Source: Uloborus plumipes (Eukaryota > Arthropoda > Arachnida > Araneae > Uloboridae). From it: a stretch of 64,000 nucleotides of DNA. Positions 45,739 to 57,992 of this stretch are shown one piece after another; position 1 is the stretch's first letter; each line of letters starts with the position of its first letter. Location: assembly GCA_038373865.1 (NCBI GenBank), contig JAXGGA010002986.1:1-64000 (forward strand), read 5' to 3'. The notes under the pieces were generated by a model. That model saw only the letters and a program-made list of their open reading frames with translations. It was not told the DNA's origin and ran no database searches. The translations under genes and the position numbers were made by a program.

Positions 45739-46720
45739 ACGGTTCAATATTGAACGAAAAATGTATGGAATTGAGCCTCTCCGAGATCTTTCAAACAAAA
45801 AAAAAATTATTCCATTCGGACGATTCACTAAAAAGTTATTAGGTGGGGAAAGGTTGCTTGAACGGTTCAATGTTGAACGAAAAAATGCTCAAATGGAAAA
45901 TTTAAATACGGTAATGAAGTATCCTTGCTGAGATCCTTCGGAAAAAAAAAGTTTATTTAAATCGGACTGTTCGCTCAAAAGTTATTAGGGGTGACAGCTT
46001 GATTGAGCGGTTCAATGTTGAACGAAAAATTGTTCAAATCGAAAATGTAAATACGGGAATGAAGTATCCTTGATAAGATCTTTCGAACAAAAAAAAGTTT
46101 GTTCAAATCGGATTGTTCACTCAAAAGTTAGCATCGCGGGACAGGTTGTTTTAACGGTTCAAAGTTGAACCAAAAATTGTTCAAATCGAAAAATCAAATA
46201 TGGGAATGAGCTGCACTCGCCGAGATCTTTCGAACAAAAAAAAGTTTATTCCATTCGGACGGTTCACTCAAAAGTTATTAGGTGGGGAAAGGTTGCTTGA
46301 ACGGTTCAATGTTGAACCAAAAATGTTCAAATTGAAAATTTAAATACGGTAATAAAGTATCCTTGCCGAGATGCTTCGAACAAAAAAAGTTTATTTAAAT
46401 CGGACTGTTCACTCAAAAGTTATTAGGGGTGACAGCTTGTTTGAACGGTTCAATGTTGAACGAAACATTGTTCAAATCGAAAATGTAGATACGGGAATGA
46501 AGTATCCTTGAAAAGATCTTTCGAACAAATAAAAGTTTGTTCAAATCGGACTGTTCACTCAAAAGTTAGCATCGCGGAACCGGTTGTTTGAACGGTTCAA
46601 AGTTGAACCAAAAATTGTTCAAATCGAAAAATCAAATATGGAAATGAGCTGTACTCGCCGAGATCTTTCCAACAAAAAAAAGTTTGTCCAAATCGGAATG
46701 TTCATTCAAAAGTTATTAGG
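45739..46720 (+). repeat. Satellite with 3-monomer higher-order repeat
   Basis: Seven monomers start at ACGGTTCAA or GCGGTTCAA: 45739, 45862, 46007, 46154, 46301, 46445, 46592. Monomers are 144-147 bp (the first is shortened). They fall into types A-B-C-A-B-C-A by their junctions: AGGTGGGGAAAGG after A, GGGGTGACAGCTTG after B, AGCATCGCGG after C. The higher-order period is 438-439 bp. Each monomer holds the small palindrome GTTCAATGTTGAAC. Confidence 0.92.
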
Positions 46721-46727
46721 GGGGGGA

Positions 46728-46886
46728 CAGACCGACCGACCGACCGACCGACACACAAATTCCCCATCTCAATATCCTACTTTCAAATTTTTAATTTTTC
46801 GATATTCATTTTACCTTTTTATTTTTTTAACTTGGCGATATTTTTTTTAACTTGGCGATATTTTTTGGACTTGGCGATATTTTTTA
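46728..46886 (+). repeat. (GACC)n microsatellite and ACTTGGCGATA triplet repeat
   Basis: GACCGACCGACCGACCGAC follows the satellite directly at about 46731-46752. ACTTGGCGATATTTTTT then occurs at 46830, 46850 and 46869. Confidence 0.8.
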
Positions 46887-47056
46887 GATGCATTAAGCTA
46901 CTTTTAATACTTTTTTCGTCTTTCTTTCATTTTTAACGGGAAAGTAGGCTAAAAAGGGGCCAAGTACGGTTCAAATGGCCTTCGGCTTAGTCAGCGTCAC
47001 CGACAAAACAGTTCAGCTCTAACGGGCACCAAGTTCCATGGCAGTTCATCATCATA

Positions 47057-47796
47057 CACTTTTAAAACCACAGGTTGAACAAGTTAAAGGTGAAAAGTTG
47101 TAGCACCAGCGGTACCCCCCGAACGGTGCCACTTGACTCCTATGGCACCCTTGAAAGTTCCACTTGGTTCCTCTGACACCCTTGAGGTGCCATAAGGCAC
47201 CCATAGAGTTCTACTTAACACGTTTATTCTAAGCCTCCCATAAGAGGGGAGCTGACTTATCCGACATTTTGGTTCCACTACGGTGGACGTGGAACCACTG
47301 GTAATCTATACTCAAGTCGCATTGAAGAAAAGTGGAAGCTAAGCTTGAATTGTAGCTGCATAGATGATATTTGACTATTTTTGTCGAAATGACAAAACAT
47401 TTCATAAACTCAGGATTAAAACAAGTGCGGTATGAAAATAGACCCAATTTCATGAAACATTTCTCAATGATCAGCTTTTAAATTCGTGAAATAAGTTATC
47501 TTTTTAAATTTATCTAATACGGTGCTTTATCCAACTAATCACAAGTTATTTTACGCCAGAGCAACCAGGTATATTATTAATGTGTTTCAAATATCTGTAA
47601 CAAGGCTGAATCCAAGAATGTCTTGAAACCAAAATGTCGGACAAGTCAGTCTGTCCTCTAGAGGAGCTCTAATTTAATCAAGTGGCACCTTTCAGGGTGC
47701 CATAGGGAGTCAAATGGTACCCTTCAGTGGGTGACGATGGTGCTACAACGTTTTCACCCTTAAAGTTGCGTTGTACAACCTGTAGTTTTAACAGTG
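47057..47796. mobile_element. TA-flanked palindromic element carrying a nested insertion
   Basis: Ends CACTTTTAAAACCACAGG and, reversed, CACTGTTAAAACTACAGG; the pairing continues through GTTGTAGCACCA. The interior repeats GGCACC/GGTGCC. TA lies outside both ends (47055-47056 and 47797-47798). The 441-bp element at 47231 splits it; without that it is about 290 bp. Confidence 0.75.
47231..47671 (+). mobile_element. 441-bp miniature element, copy 2
   Basis: Begins AAGCCTCCCATAAGAGGGG and ends CTAGAGGAGCTCTA. The flanking 9-mers GTTTATTCT and ATTTAATCA agree at 6 of 9 positions, so the duplication has decayed; this is probably the oldest of the four copies. Confidence 0.85.
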
Positions 47797-47798
47797 TA

Positions 47799-47992
47799 GC
47801 TGTTGGATTTTCCTATGTTCTTAAATTCATTTACAGAACAAATTTTTACCTTTTCTGATCGTATTTTAAATTTGGCAAGTAACTTATAATTAGAGTATTC
47901 AACTGCTTTCAACTCTGATGTTTGAAATCCGGCATCAAAGAAAGTAAAAATGTTTTCTAAATGAATTGAAGAACACTGGAAAATCCAACAGC
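47799..47992. mobile_element. 194-bp TA-flanked miniature element
   Basis: GCTGTTGGATTTTCC and GGAAAATCCAACAGC at the ends, with pairing extending ~55 bp inward. TA lies on both sides (47797-47798 and 47993-47994); the left TA is shared with the previous element. Confidence 0.75.
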
Positions 47993-48002
47993 TATGATGA
48001 AC

Positions 48003-48116
48003 ACCGTATTTTTCGGCGTATAAGACGCATGTCTTATACGACATAAATTTAAGATTAATTAAAATTGGGGGATTTAACTCAAAATTGGGTGCGTCTTATA
48101 CGGCGAAAAATACGGT
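48003..48116. mobile_element. 114-bp miniature element
   Basis: ACCGTATTTTTCGGCGTATA and its near-perfect complement at the right end, with GACGCA/TGCGTC inside. No coding capacity. Confidence 0.78.
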
Positions 48117-49806
48117 ACTATTTAACTTGGTACTCGTTAGATTTAAAATCTTTTGTCGGTTCAAAGCTGCCTCATCGGGTGACACTGGCTACCTCGAACC
48201 TCATTTCAAAGGAACTTGGATTCCTTTTCACATGTATGCTTTGTTGGGTTAAGTAAGGTTTCTGCTTTTCTTTTCCCTAGTCCTTAGCAATATTTTTTCA
48301 TACATTTTAAGTATTTCAATTTTCGTGGAAGATGTCACAAAAATTAGTGTAAATAAGTAGATAGAGGGATGTATGTAAAAAAAATAATAAATAAATAAAT
48401 AATATTCATATGTTTCAACCGGTAAAATGCATTTTTCCAAATCTCCCAAAATATTAAAAGTTACAAATGTCACACGTTTCGAATTAGTTGCATACTCTCA
48501 AGCAGTAAAACCATGTAATATAATTAATTTGCAGTTGTTAAATAATTTTCAGTTAGACCAAAAATATAAGCAATTATGTGAAGGAAAATAGGATAAATAT
48601 ATGTGGTATTTTAAATATAAATTTATTAAATTGAATGTAAGTGAAATAAGCTATATCCTTCTGTTTTTAAAAACAAAAGCACTTTTTTCAAGGTGTACTT
48701 CAGAACTCTTTAACATAAAAAGTTTTTCGTTATGAAATCTGTAAACTAATTTACGCCAGATTTGGACGTAATAATAAAACCTTCCTGCTTAAAAGAGAAA
48801 GATAGAGTTTTTTTTTTTGTGTAGTAAGAAATGAGATTCATTATGGTAAAAAAATCAGTCTTTTAAAAGAAAGTTCGTACTTTTAATTAAGTTTTTAACT
48901 ATGAGAAGCTTTCAGAAATGCGTTCAAAAGTTTTTGGGAATAGTTAAGTGCATTATATAAATCACGCATGACGAAGCTTGCAAAGTAATCAAAATCATTT
49001 ATATAAAGCGTTAGGATATAAGAATATATATCCAAACATATTTAATTACGTAGAGGTGATAGGAAAAACTAATCATAATTATTTTTTATTATTATATACA
49101 TGTTGACGCTGTGAGATGAATCGGGATATGGATGACCAAATTTTGAAGATTAGAAAGGACGATAAAAAGCAAGAATCATTTTGGAACATATGGAAGCAAA
49201 CGAAATGCTGACACACTTCATGCACAAAAAGTGCTGGTTTCAAATTTATTGCAAAAATACGATTTCACACAGCATTTTAGTTTGTGAGAAAGGTTAATTA
49301 CTACCGTGCTAAGCATAGAAGTGGTTTCTGTGGTAAAGCTCAAACTAAGAAATTGCCTTTAAGGACCATATATTTGATTCATATGCCACTTTTAAAAACG
49401 TTTTAAAAAAGTTTTCCGTTCTTAAATTATCATAAAACATTGCATTTAAGTAGCATAAGTCACAAATGATAAATTGGCAATAATAACTCAATTTCGAAAA
49501 AAGACCAGATCCGTTTTTTGTTCTTAGCACAGCAGCGTAGCGATTGTTTAAGGTTGAATCGAATACCTCAGAAAGGGCCTCAAATTTTGGAAAGTCACAT
49601 TTTTTCCAAAATTGAGTAAGCTGTGATTTTGCAATATTTTTATGTCGACAAATCGAATAAAATAGAAGGGAAGCAAATCCTTCCACAGCAAAATACATTT
49701 GTCTAGGGACAACACTGTTTTAGTTTAGTGCAGAAAGTGCAGAAGTCCCGGGCTTATGCCATTTCTGTTCTCAACGTGAATCAAAGATAATAAGACGCAA
49801 TTTGAA
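48117..49806. other. Nothing recognised
   Basis: AT-rich sequence inside the inferred intron 2 of the receptor gene. A 117-codon frame on - at 49345-49698 matched no family known to me and has no splice context. Confidence 0.4.
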
Positions 49807-49814
49807 CCAGGAGC

Positions 49815-50103
49815 CAGGGGCGGATACAAAGGAAGGGCAATGGGGGCGATTGCCCCTCCCTTGAGGGACTCTTCTCCAGCAAGTTTTCGGCTTTGAAGTT
49901 CTAAAAAGGCTATTTTAGATGCTCTTTAATGATACTGTGAGAAGTAGTGGGGATTCGAGGCTTTGATCTGGATTCTTTTCGAAATTGAATACTGAAACAC
50001 TTATAATAAACATGTGTTAACCTGGTAAAAAGGCGGAGGGGAGGGGGCAAGTAGAAAAACAAACAATCGCCCCTCCCTTGGAGCATTTCTGGATCCGCAC
50101 TTG
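49815..50103. mobile_element. hAT-type miniature element, 8-bp TSD
   Basis: Starts CAGGGGCGGATACAAAGG and ends CTGGATCCGCACTTG, with GATTGCCCCTCCCTTG/CAATCGCCCCTCCCTTG inside. Flanking 8-mers CCAGGAGC and TCAGGAGC agree at 7 of 8 positions, as expected for hAT elements. Confidence 0.75.
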
Positions 50104-50765
50104 TCAGGAGCGCCCCGATGGCAGGTCACGGGAGGTCACTGTGACCTTCCAATAATTTCCGTATTCGGCACATTTCGTTGACGATTCGACAATTTGAAGA
50201 CAATATTGAAACATTGAGATTATTCGTTCTTTTTAGTTTTAATATTGTTTTTTTGAAGATGCCTAATGTTATTTCTCACTAAATGTTATGCATGTACGAC
50301 ATGTGTGCAGTGCATGCTTGTATTTTATCATTCGGTAAAATTGGAACTTCATTCGGCAAATTGATAATTTCCCCCTTCCCCAAAATTTTAGCTCGGGGAG
50401 CCCTTGATTTGAACGATCAAAGAATAATTAGATTTTTTGTTGCAAACGAGAAAAAACAGGTCGCCTTCACTCTAGCATTACCACGGTAAAGGCCGGTCCG
50501 TCATTCAGGGGGCGGAGGGATATATCCCTCGGATATCAGGCACAACACTAGTAACAACATTTAAGTGAAAAAAGGGAAATTATAGAACCTAATTACCTTA
50601 AATAACAATATGCTTTTAACGCGCGTTAACTGATATCTTTCTTTCAATGTCAATGTTACAACATTGGATAAACCTAAAACTTATTGGTAGCACTTTAGCG
50701 TAAAAGATTAATTACGAAAAAAAAGAGAAAAACTATGAGTGAAAACATGTTTTGGATTCACTTAC

Positions 50766-50852
50766 TGCACTCTTTCAGCTGCATTTTTTCTCGATCTTCG
50801 TCTGGTCTCTTTTGGAACAAGGAGTTGTAGTAGTTGTCCTTATTCTTATCAT
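50766..50852 (-). CDS. Relaxin-receptor-like LGR, exon 2 (linker)
   Basis: On the - strand the acceptor TCTTCTTTCAG and donor A|GTAAGT enclose 87 bp, phase 1 to phase 1. The join with exon 1 is in frame and gives WDC|NDKNKDNYYNSLFQKRPDE, then DREKMQLKEC. Type-C leucine-rich-repeat GPCRs (relaxin receptors, insect Lgr3/Lgr4) have an LDLa module, then a short linker of this kind with an F.KRP-like stretch, then a Cys-rich cap. In human RXFP1 the linker takes part in ligand activation (known). The family match is from memory and motif order only. Confidence 0.68.
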
Positions 50853-53800
50853 CTGAAAGAAGATATTTGTATAAACAAATAATGATTCTACACAATATAC
50901 CAGCATTTGTTAGTTTACTAAATTAAGTAAAGCTTTCTGGGATTCTATTCTATATTTCATATTCCATTAAAATTTTATTTTTTAAATAGATGTTAAGAGA
51001 TCAATTTTTATCGCTAAAACGGAATATTTGAAGAAAAGTGATGATCAGGCATTACCTCGGTTCACTCTATTTTCAAGTGACTTTCAAATGATTATTGCGA
51101 TCGCAAAAATTATTATTTTTAATTGCAAAAATGTTGCATGAAAAACTTTAAATCCTCAGTTTGAAAAATTGCTTCACAAGTATTCACTAACATTCCAGAA
51201 TTTAAAATTTCAACCAACGTGTTTTGCACATCAAAAACGACGAATTAAGGTTTGTTAGTAAAGGTATAAACGAGAATTAATAATACGAAAAGGAAAAGTT
51301 ATTCGAATAGAAGTTTCATGAAAAAAATGTACATCACTAATGATCCATGTTTATGCGTATGAAAATTATTCTACAATTAAAGTTTTTATTTCTTGATAAA
51401 CAAAATCTGAATAAATATTAATAAAGCTCTTATACGGCAACGAAAATTTTACAAAAATGTCGATAGCAAAATTGTTAATGAAAGATATTAGCAAGAAACT
51501 AGTTGAAGTTTTCATTCGCGAAAAAAGAGCTATGCTTGGAAGAACCAACAAAAATAAACTTAATTAAATTATTGAGAAAATAAAGTCAATCATGATTTTA
51601 TTTTGACGACAGCTTAAAAAAGTACAGTTTTATCGAATACTTAACTCAAGTTATTCATTAACATAAATTTACAAGCATATATTTAGTCTAATTTAAAATA
51701 TTTTTTGTTCTTTCCAGGTTAATAAATATTTTTCATGAAACTAATAGTCTTTGCAATCAAGGGGAAAAGACGCATTTGCGAAGAAAAAGACACAATTTAA
51801 TTACAGTATTATAAAAAAGTTAACATAAAACAGGTAAAAAGAAAAACAGTTTTTAAAAGGTGAAAGATTTGTAGCATTTATTTGAGCACTTTAAGGTAGG
51901 TATGTCTAATAATAAGGGAACAATTCTCATCTAGAGAAATTATCTTAGTTTTCCTTTACTTATCTTTGCTATAAAAAAATCAAGCGATCATTTCATTGAA
52001 GTAGAGTAAAAATCGCTGGTGTTGCTACAAGCTCGGTAGATAAATTAAGACATTTTACATATAGTACACTTTAAATCGGATTCCCAAACGTTCCAGGAAA
52101 ATAATAGGTAGGAAGTGTGCCTAATTTTTGCCAGCAAAAAATCTGGCAAGAAACACTAAAGTTTCGCACTAGAAATCAATAAGCAACCTAAAATCTTTCT
52201 GAAAAACTCAGAAACCTGCCCAATAAAAGTCAGCCCCTTGTTCGGAATAAATCTGGAGCTTCCCAAGAATATTTTCATTTTCTTAATATGATATGATAAT
52301 AGCTTGGCACCATCTTTTTTTTTTTTTTTTTTTGCATAGAATTGCAGTTCTTGCAAAACTTGACTTTGATACTGGACTCAGTCAATCAAGACGGACCATA
52401 ATTAAACTGCAGGCGAAACATTTAACAAAATAGCTGACTCTATTTTAACACTAATAGCTAAACATATTTTTTATGGAAGGATGATAAAAACTAAGATCTG
52501 ACATGCTCACTATTTGATCTTTTCACGGTAAACATTAAAAAGTTCATTATAAACCTTTAATTTGACATTCTTCTGAGCAGCATTTCCGTGCTTAAGGATA
52601 CTTTCAGTGGGTTTTTAATCTCAAATTTTGTTAAATTATCGCGACTGCGCAATAAATTTTCCGGTTTTGGAGCTATTTTTTTCTTTACCAAACATATTCC
52701 CATGACCTCACCACTGATCTGGTGAGAAACCAAGTCGTTCTGACCAGTAGTTTATAAATCAGAGAGCTTTGAAATCGAGAATTTATTCGCAATGCATGTC
52801 TTTGTACTGGAAAAGCAAATGTAATTTATGTAATGCTTCAATAAATAAGTTTTCTCGTTTAATTCTCTTAGAAAATATCTTCCCTTCGGGAATATAACAA
52901 AAAGGTTTTGAGATGTGCTGGTTTCGGGGACTTAAGAATAATCTTAAGAATATTGACTTCTTAAAAGAGATATAACAATTATTTCTCATATCACGTCATA
53001 CGCAATGCTAATTCGTTGCCTGGAGATATTGTTTCTTATAAAATTTATAAACAATCGCTTTCAGCTAATTATATTTTGTACATATTCATTGCATTCCTAT
53101 AATACCAGAAGAAGAAAAAACAATAAGTTTAAGATTCGTTTCTTTCATTAATATTTTCTGTAAAAATCATCCAGTAAAACTCACTTCCTTAGTAAACTAC
53201 TGGATGTACAGAAAACGGTATTAGAAAATTCTACTTTGCTCTGATTAGTCTTCTGATAAATCTGCAAAAGTAAAACAGAACAAAAAAATCGTATCGAATC
53301 TAGTTTATGAATTTCAAAATAAATAAAACGTTTGAGCAAAATAATTACATTAGAATTCTTCTCACATTTTACCAGAATATGTTTATTCTCAAGCGGGGCG
53401 TGTTCTTTAACAAAAACTAACATTAAAAATAATTTTTCCATCCATAAAATATAGCTCTAGTAAAAAACTTCTTGCAGTAGTAGAAATCTATGTCATTAAA
53501 ATAACCGCATGAACCATACATCTAGTTTTGCGGTTGAATAATTTTGAGTTTCAAAATCCGTCATTTCTTCCAAAATTTCCTTTCTAATTTGTGATAACAT
53601 TAGATTAAATTTTCTGCCCACGCAGGAAACACGTGGAAAGAAATTTCCGGTTTCTACGAGAATAACAGTGGCGATGTTGCAAGAGAGTTGTTTTAAGAGT
53701 TTTGCGAGGACGATGTGGCTAGATTTTGGTATTTTATATATTTCTGGTGCTTTTAAAGCAAAAATATGACTAATATTTCTCTTTTCAGTCCTAAAAATAT

Positions 53801-54878
53801 TTTGGTATGTCCATATATATTCACCTTCACACACTTATATTCATGATTTAAAAAAATATACGCATGTATCTATTTATTTGTACATTTACTTATTTATTCA
53901 TATGAAATAATCTTTCATAACTGAGTATTGTTTGCTCCACAGAAAAGTTCATCTTGTGAGCATTTATGCTTACAGAATTTAATTAACCGCTGTCAAGTTA
54001 ACTAATGTTGCTTGGGTTGAAATATGCTAAAACAAATAAAAAGCAGGATTACATTTTGCGTAAAAAGTAGTTAATTTTTCAAAGACTCACATTTAAAGAC
54101 ATTTTCCATTTAATGATTAAAAATACTCGGATTTTGCAGAAAAAAACAAAAAGCATCGGAAAACAAACAGTATAAAAAAGTTATGAAATTATTTCCGGGC
54201 AAAATTTTGGTATTTCATTGATTTCTACCTGTTTCCGGTTAAAATCTAATATCCTTTAAAAAAGTTTCTAGAATTTGAACAGTCATAGAACGAAACTCTC
54301 GCTTGTATTCGGAGACTTTTTACACTAGAGACACGTGTAAGTTGGTATTATTTTTGGAATGATGTGCTCTATAAATTTCTGTCGGTGAAGTGTTGTTGAG
54401 GGGTCATGTTCATATTAAAATCGGTAACAACTTTAAAATTTTCTGTGAAAACCCCCCTTTTTTATCACATATTTGTGAACAGCGTCATTATTTTACTTTG
54501 TATACCAACTCGTTTTAAATTTTCTCCAGCCGTTGTTTCACAATTGCACTGAGAAAAAACCGTCCCGTAATGTTAAAAATATTTTTGATACTTGGGCATA
54601 TAATACCTAAATCACGATGCGTACGGCAAAGTTTGTTTTTTTATAACAAAGTATGAACCAAACCAATTATAAAACGGTCATTGACTTCCTCTCAGATAAA
54701 ATTTTGAATTTTTTATGAATTATGAACTTAAGATTTGAAAAAATGATGATCTGGAACCGTATAATATTTCGATGGAGAAACAAGTGTGAATTTGAAATAT
54801 TCAGAAGTTTTTAAGATATGCAAAAAGATCTATTTTTCGTCCAATTGAGGGTTCATATAAAATTATGCAAACCAAAAC
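50853..54878. other. Inferred intron 1 of the receptor gene, nothing else recognised
   Basis: AT-rich; a poly-T of ~19 near 52316-52334. No transposon end or further exon was recognised up to the 441-bp element at 54888. Confidence 0.4.
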
Positions 54879-54887
54879 AATGGAAGT

Positions 54888-55328
54888 TAGAGCTCCTTCA
54901 GAGGACAGGCTGACTTGTCCGACGTTTTGGTTCCAAGACAGTCTTGGATCCAGCCTTGTTACAGGTATTTGAAACACATTAATATTATACCTGGTTGCTC
55001 TGGCGTAAAATAACTCATGATTAGTTGGATAAAGCACCATATTAGGTAAATTTAAAAAGATAACTTATTTCTTGAATTTAAAAACAGTTTATTGGGAAAT
55101 GCTTCATGAAATTGGGTCTATTTTCATATTGCACTTGTTTCAAGCCTGAGTTTATGAAATGTTTTGGTCATATAGACAAAAATAGTCAAATATCATCTAT
55201 GCAGCTACAATTCAAGCTTAGCTTCCACTTTTCTTCAATGCGACTTGAGCACAGATACCGGTGGTTCCACGCCCACCGTTTTGGAACCAAAATGTCGGAT
55301 GAGTCAGCTCCCCTCTTATAGGAGCCTT
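54888..55328 (-). mobile_element. 441-bp miniature element, copy 3
   Basis: Inverted relative to copies 1 and 2: starts TAGAGCTCCTTCAGAGG and ends CTCTTATAGGAGCCTT. Flanking 9-mers AATGGAAGT (54879-54887) and AATAGAAGT (55329-55337) agree at 8 of 9. Confidence 0.88.
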
Positions 55329-55582
55329 AATAGAAGTGGCTTTCTATACAATTAAAGAAAAATACTGTCTAAAAATTTTTCGTGCGACCTCCGCTGCATC
55401 TGCGCACGTGCGAAGTCTCTTCGGACTTTCTCGAAATAGGGGGGAAAAGCAACGAGGAAGTAGAAAGCGATCATAAGCTGAAGGCATCGGGTAGTGCGCA
55501 TCCTAAACCTATCACCCCTTTTTCAGATGGAAGCGTTTGTGGCTCCCAGGCGAACAATACGCAAACAGACAGCATATGTGTT

Positions 55583-55787
55583 GAGTTTAAATCCAACGTT
55601 AAACATGCACAAATATACAGGTATAATGCAGACACGTGTTTCGGGGCCACAAGAAGCCCCTTTTACAAGAAGTGTGAGCTTTAGGATGAAGATCACACTT
55701 CTTGTAAAAGGGGCTTCTTGTGGTCCCGAAACACGTGTCTGCATTTTACCTGTATATTTGTGCATTTTTAACGTTGGATTTAAACTC
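55583..55787. repeat. Long hairpin with two 95-bp arms
   Basis: Arms 55583-55677 and 55693-55787 are nearly perfect complements around a 15-bp spacer. They contain GCAGACACGTGTTTCGGG and AGAAGCCCCTTTTACAAGA. No TA or other clear target duplication was found at the edges. Confidence 0.88.
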
Positions 55788-56359
55788 TACATCTTTCGCA
55801 CAAAGGTATTTATTTTCTTCATACAGTATATTTGTCTGCTAGTTGCAGAATTTTCTCAGAGTGTTTATTTTGTTTCGTTTTAAGAGTAATTACGAGTTGT
55901 AAACAAAACGCTTTATAAAAGTGCTGAGTTTATTTTTAAACTGGTAGACCAGTTTTCGCAACAGTGAAAAGCCTGCTTTCCTGCAACATGCAACAATTTG
56001 GAAACCTTTTTACGCAAATACATGATTTTTACAGCAAAATGATGGAAACAAGTGAAATCCTAATACAGTAGTTTACACAAATACAGGAACTTTTAAAACA
56101 TTCCCCTCTCCAGAAGGTATGTTCTGCTTGGTTTGTGATCAGAGAAAATTAAGCATCCCTCTTTTTTTTAAACAAAATGATAGAGTGTTGTATTTTCCCC
56201 CTTGAACTCCAACCGAGGCTTCTTCTTTCCAAGTTATAAAATTATTATAACTTTTTTTAAAAAAAACGTTTTTTTTTCTTTTTTCATTACTTGAAACGAA
56301 AGTATTATAACTAGTTAGTTCATTCTATTAATTGGGGGAAAAATGATGTGCTTGTTCTT

Positions 56360-56600
56360 GCGGTGATCGTTAAACTTAAAGGTAGCATTTTATATGTGCT
56401 GGTGGTCCCTAAATTGTTTTTCGTTCATATCTTTTGTTCCACTGGTCGTTATGTCTTGACGCTTGGTATCCAGGCTGCTTTCTACCTTCCGAACCTAATC
56501 ATGTTACCAAATGTAGGGGTTCCCATTTGAAAATTCAGACTTTGTGTTCATTTCACTTTGCATATTACCACTTATCAAAATTTTTAGTATGTAGTTTTAA
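56360..56600 (+). repeat. Dispersed repeat, copy 2 (partner at 43225)
   Basis: Same order of conserved blocks as 43225-43500, starting near TTATATGTGCTGGTGGTCCC. The remaining sequence to 57800 shows nothing recognisable. Confidence 0.55.
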
Positions 56601-57808
56601 AGAAGACTTTTATCAATGTCAACATCTTTAGTTTTTTCCTAGCAAGTGCAGCTGCCAAATAATTTTGAGTGCTTCTTTTTTTTTTGTGACTGTACAAGAT
56701 GCATTTTTACCGACTTCTTACGACAGTGGAAAGTATTTTTAGCGACCAGTTTCAAAATATACTCATCATTTTCAATAAGTGGTTTGTCTAGTATTTTAAT
56801 ACTGCTTGTCACGATAAGTTCAACGCCAGATGGGAGCAAAATGCGATCTCTGAAAACTGCAATTTTGCTAGAATTGTTTTCCAAAAACAAAAAATATTTC
56901 TTTTTGTGTTTGCAGGTCAAAAAAATTTGCATGTAAACCTGCCAGAAACATGATTGTCTCATTTGTATCACTATTATTCTCACTGTACGATGCACAGTGG
57001 TTCGAGGGCGGAAAAAATAGGCATTTCAAAGTTTGAACATAGAGAAATTTTAATGCTGTAATTACTTAGCCATTGAGTTGTTGTAACATAATCCATAAGA
57101 TTTATTTGGAAAAAAAATGCCTTTAACAGAAAAAGACCAAGAATGTTGAAAAGTTACGTTTTTAAAAAATTTTGGACGTAACCCTATACTGCAGTTTTAA
57201 TTCATACGTTCAGTAACCCGAACTTGAATTTATAAAAATTAATTTCACATTGGTCTTTTACACCTATAGGATGCATATTACACCGGAAATAATAATTAAA
57301 ATTATTAAAAATTTAAAACTATCTGAAGTGAAAAAAAAGTAATTGCAAAAAAAAATATTATCAAATATATTGAGACATAAACTTTTATCGGCGGCTTCCG
57401 GTGAGCTTAAAGCTATATTGGCAAATAGTTTGAACCTTCTTGTAACTAAACAAACACATTTTAGCTGCGACCACCTGCGACTGTGAGCGTGGCAGATGTT
57501 TTCATTTGAATCTCACTATTTACAAACACCAATATAGTGAACTTAAAAACCAAAAAATAACATGTCATGGTATAACGGGGACAAATTGATTTTTATCAAA
57601 GAGATTGGCCATCAAATTTGACGTATTCCAAAAAAAATCTGCACATCAAAGCCAGATTAACGTAAGTCACATTTTCACTACTTCTCAAGGAGAGCGATCT
57701 ACATTCAAGGGATTTTTTCCACTTTTTCCCCGTTTCGGACCACTATTATAATTAGAAAAACACACATTTATAATGAGAAAAAAAAAAGTTTTTTTTTCCT
57801 TTACTTAC

Positions 57809-57992
57809 TGCAGTCCCATTCATCAGATCCGTCATCACAGTCAGGGTTATTGTTGCAGATGAATTTCTGCTCCACGCAGATCTTGCTGCTGTTGCATGCG
57901 AACCATCCCGCTCGGCACTCCGAAAATCGAATGCTGATGACTCCAGGAAAGAACACAGCAAACACTAGTTGGAGAGAAGGCTCATAGTCCAT
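57809..57992 (-). CDS. Relaxin-receptor-like LGR, exon 1 (LDLa module)
   Basis: The exon runs from ATG (57992) to a strong donor A|GTAAGT, ending in phase 1; 61 full codons. Residues ~8-24 are hydrophobic (LVFAVFFPGVIS), a possible signal sequence or anchor. They are followed by one LDL-receptor class A module, with cysteines at 26, 33, 39, 46, 52 and 61 and the acidic calcium-binding end DCDDGSDEWDC. Such modules act outside the cell. The acidic MDYEP start is unusual for a signal peptide, so a further upstream exon cannot be excluded (an AG lies just after the ATG). The LDLa call is firm; the receptor identity depends on the next exons. Confidence 0.8.

Noticed and set aside
45739..46720. 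CRISPR-like array
   Set aside because: Monomers are contiguous with no unique spacers, and the genome is animal.
49345..49698. 117-codon frame on the - strand
   Set aside because: No motif recognised; AT-rich chance frame is as likely.
53496..53834. 112-codon frame on the - strand
   Set aside because: No recognisable domain, no good splice sites or neighbours; lies in an inferred intron.
55382..55684. 100-codon + frame running into the 95-bp hairpin
   Set aside because: Its last third is hairpin arm, readable on both strands; no domain is visible.
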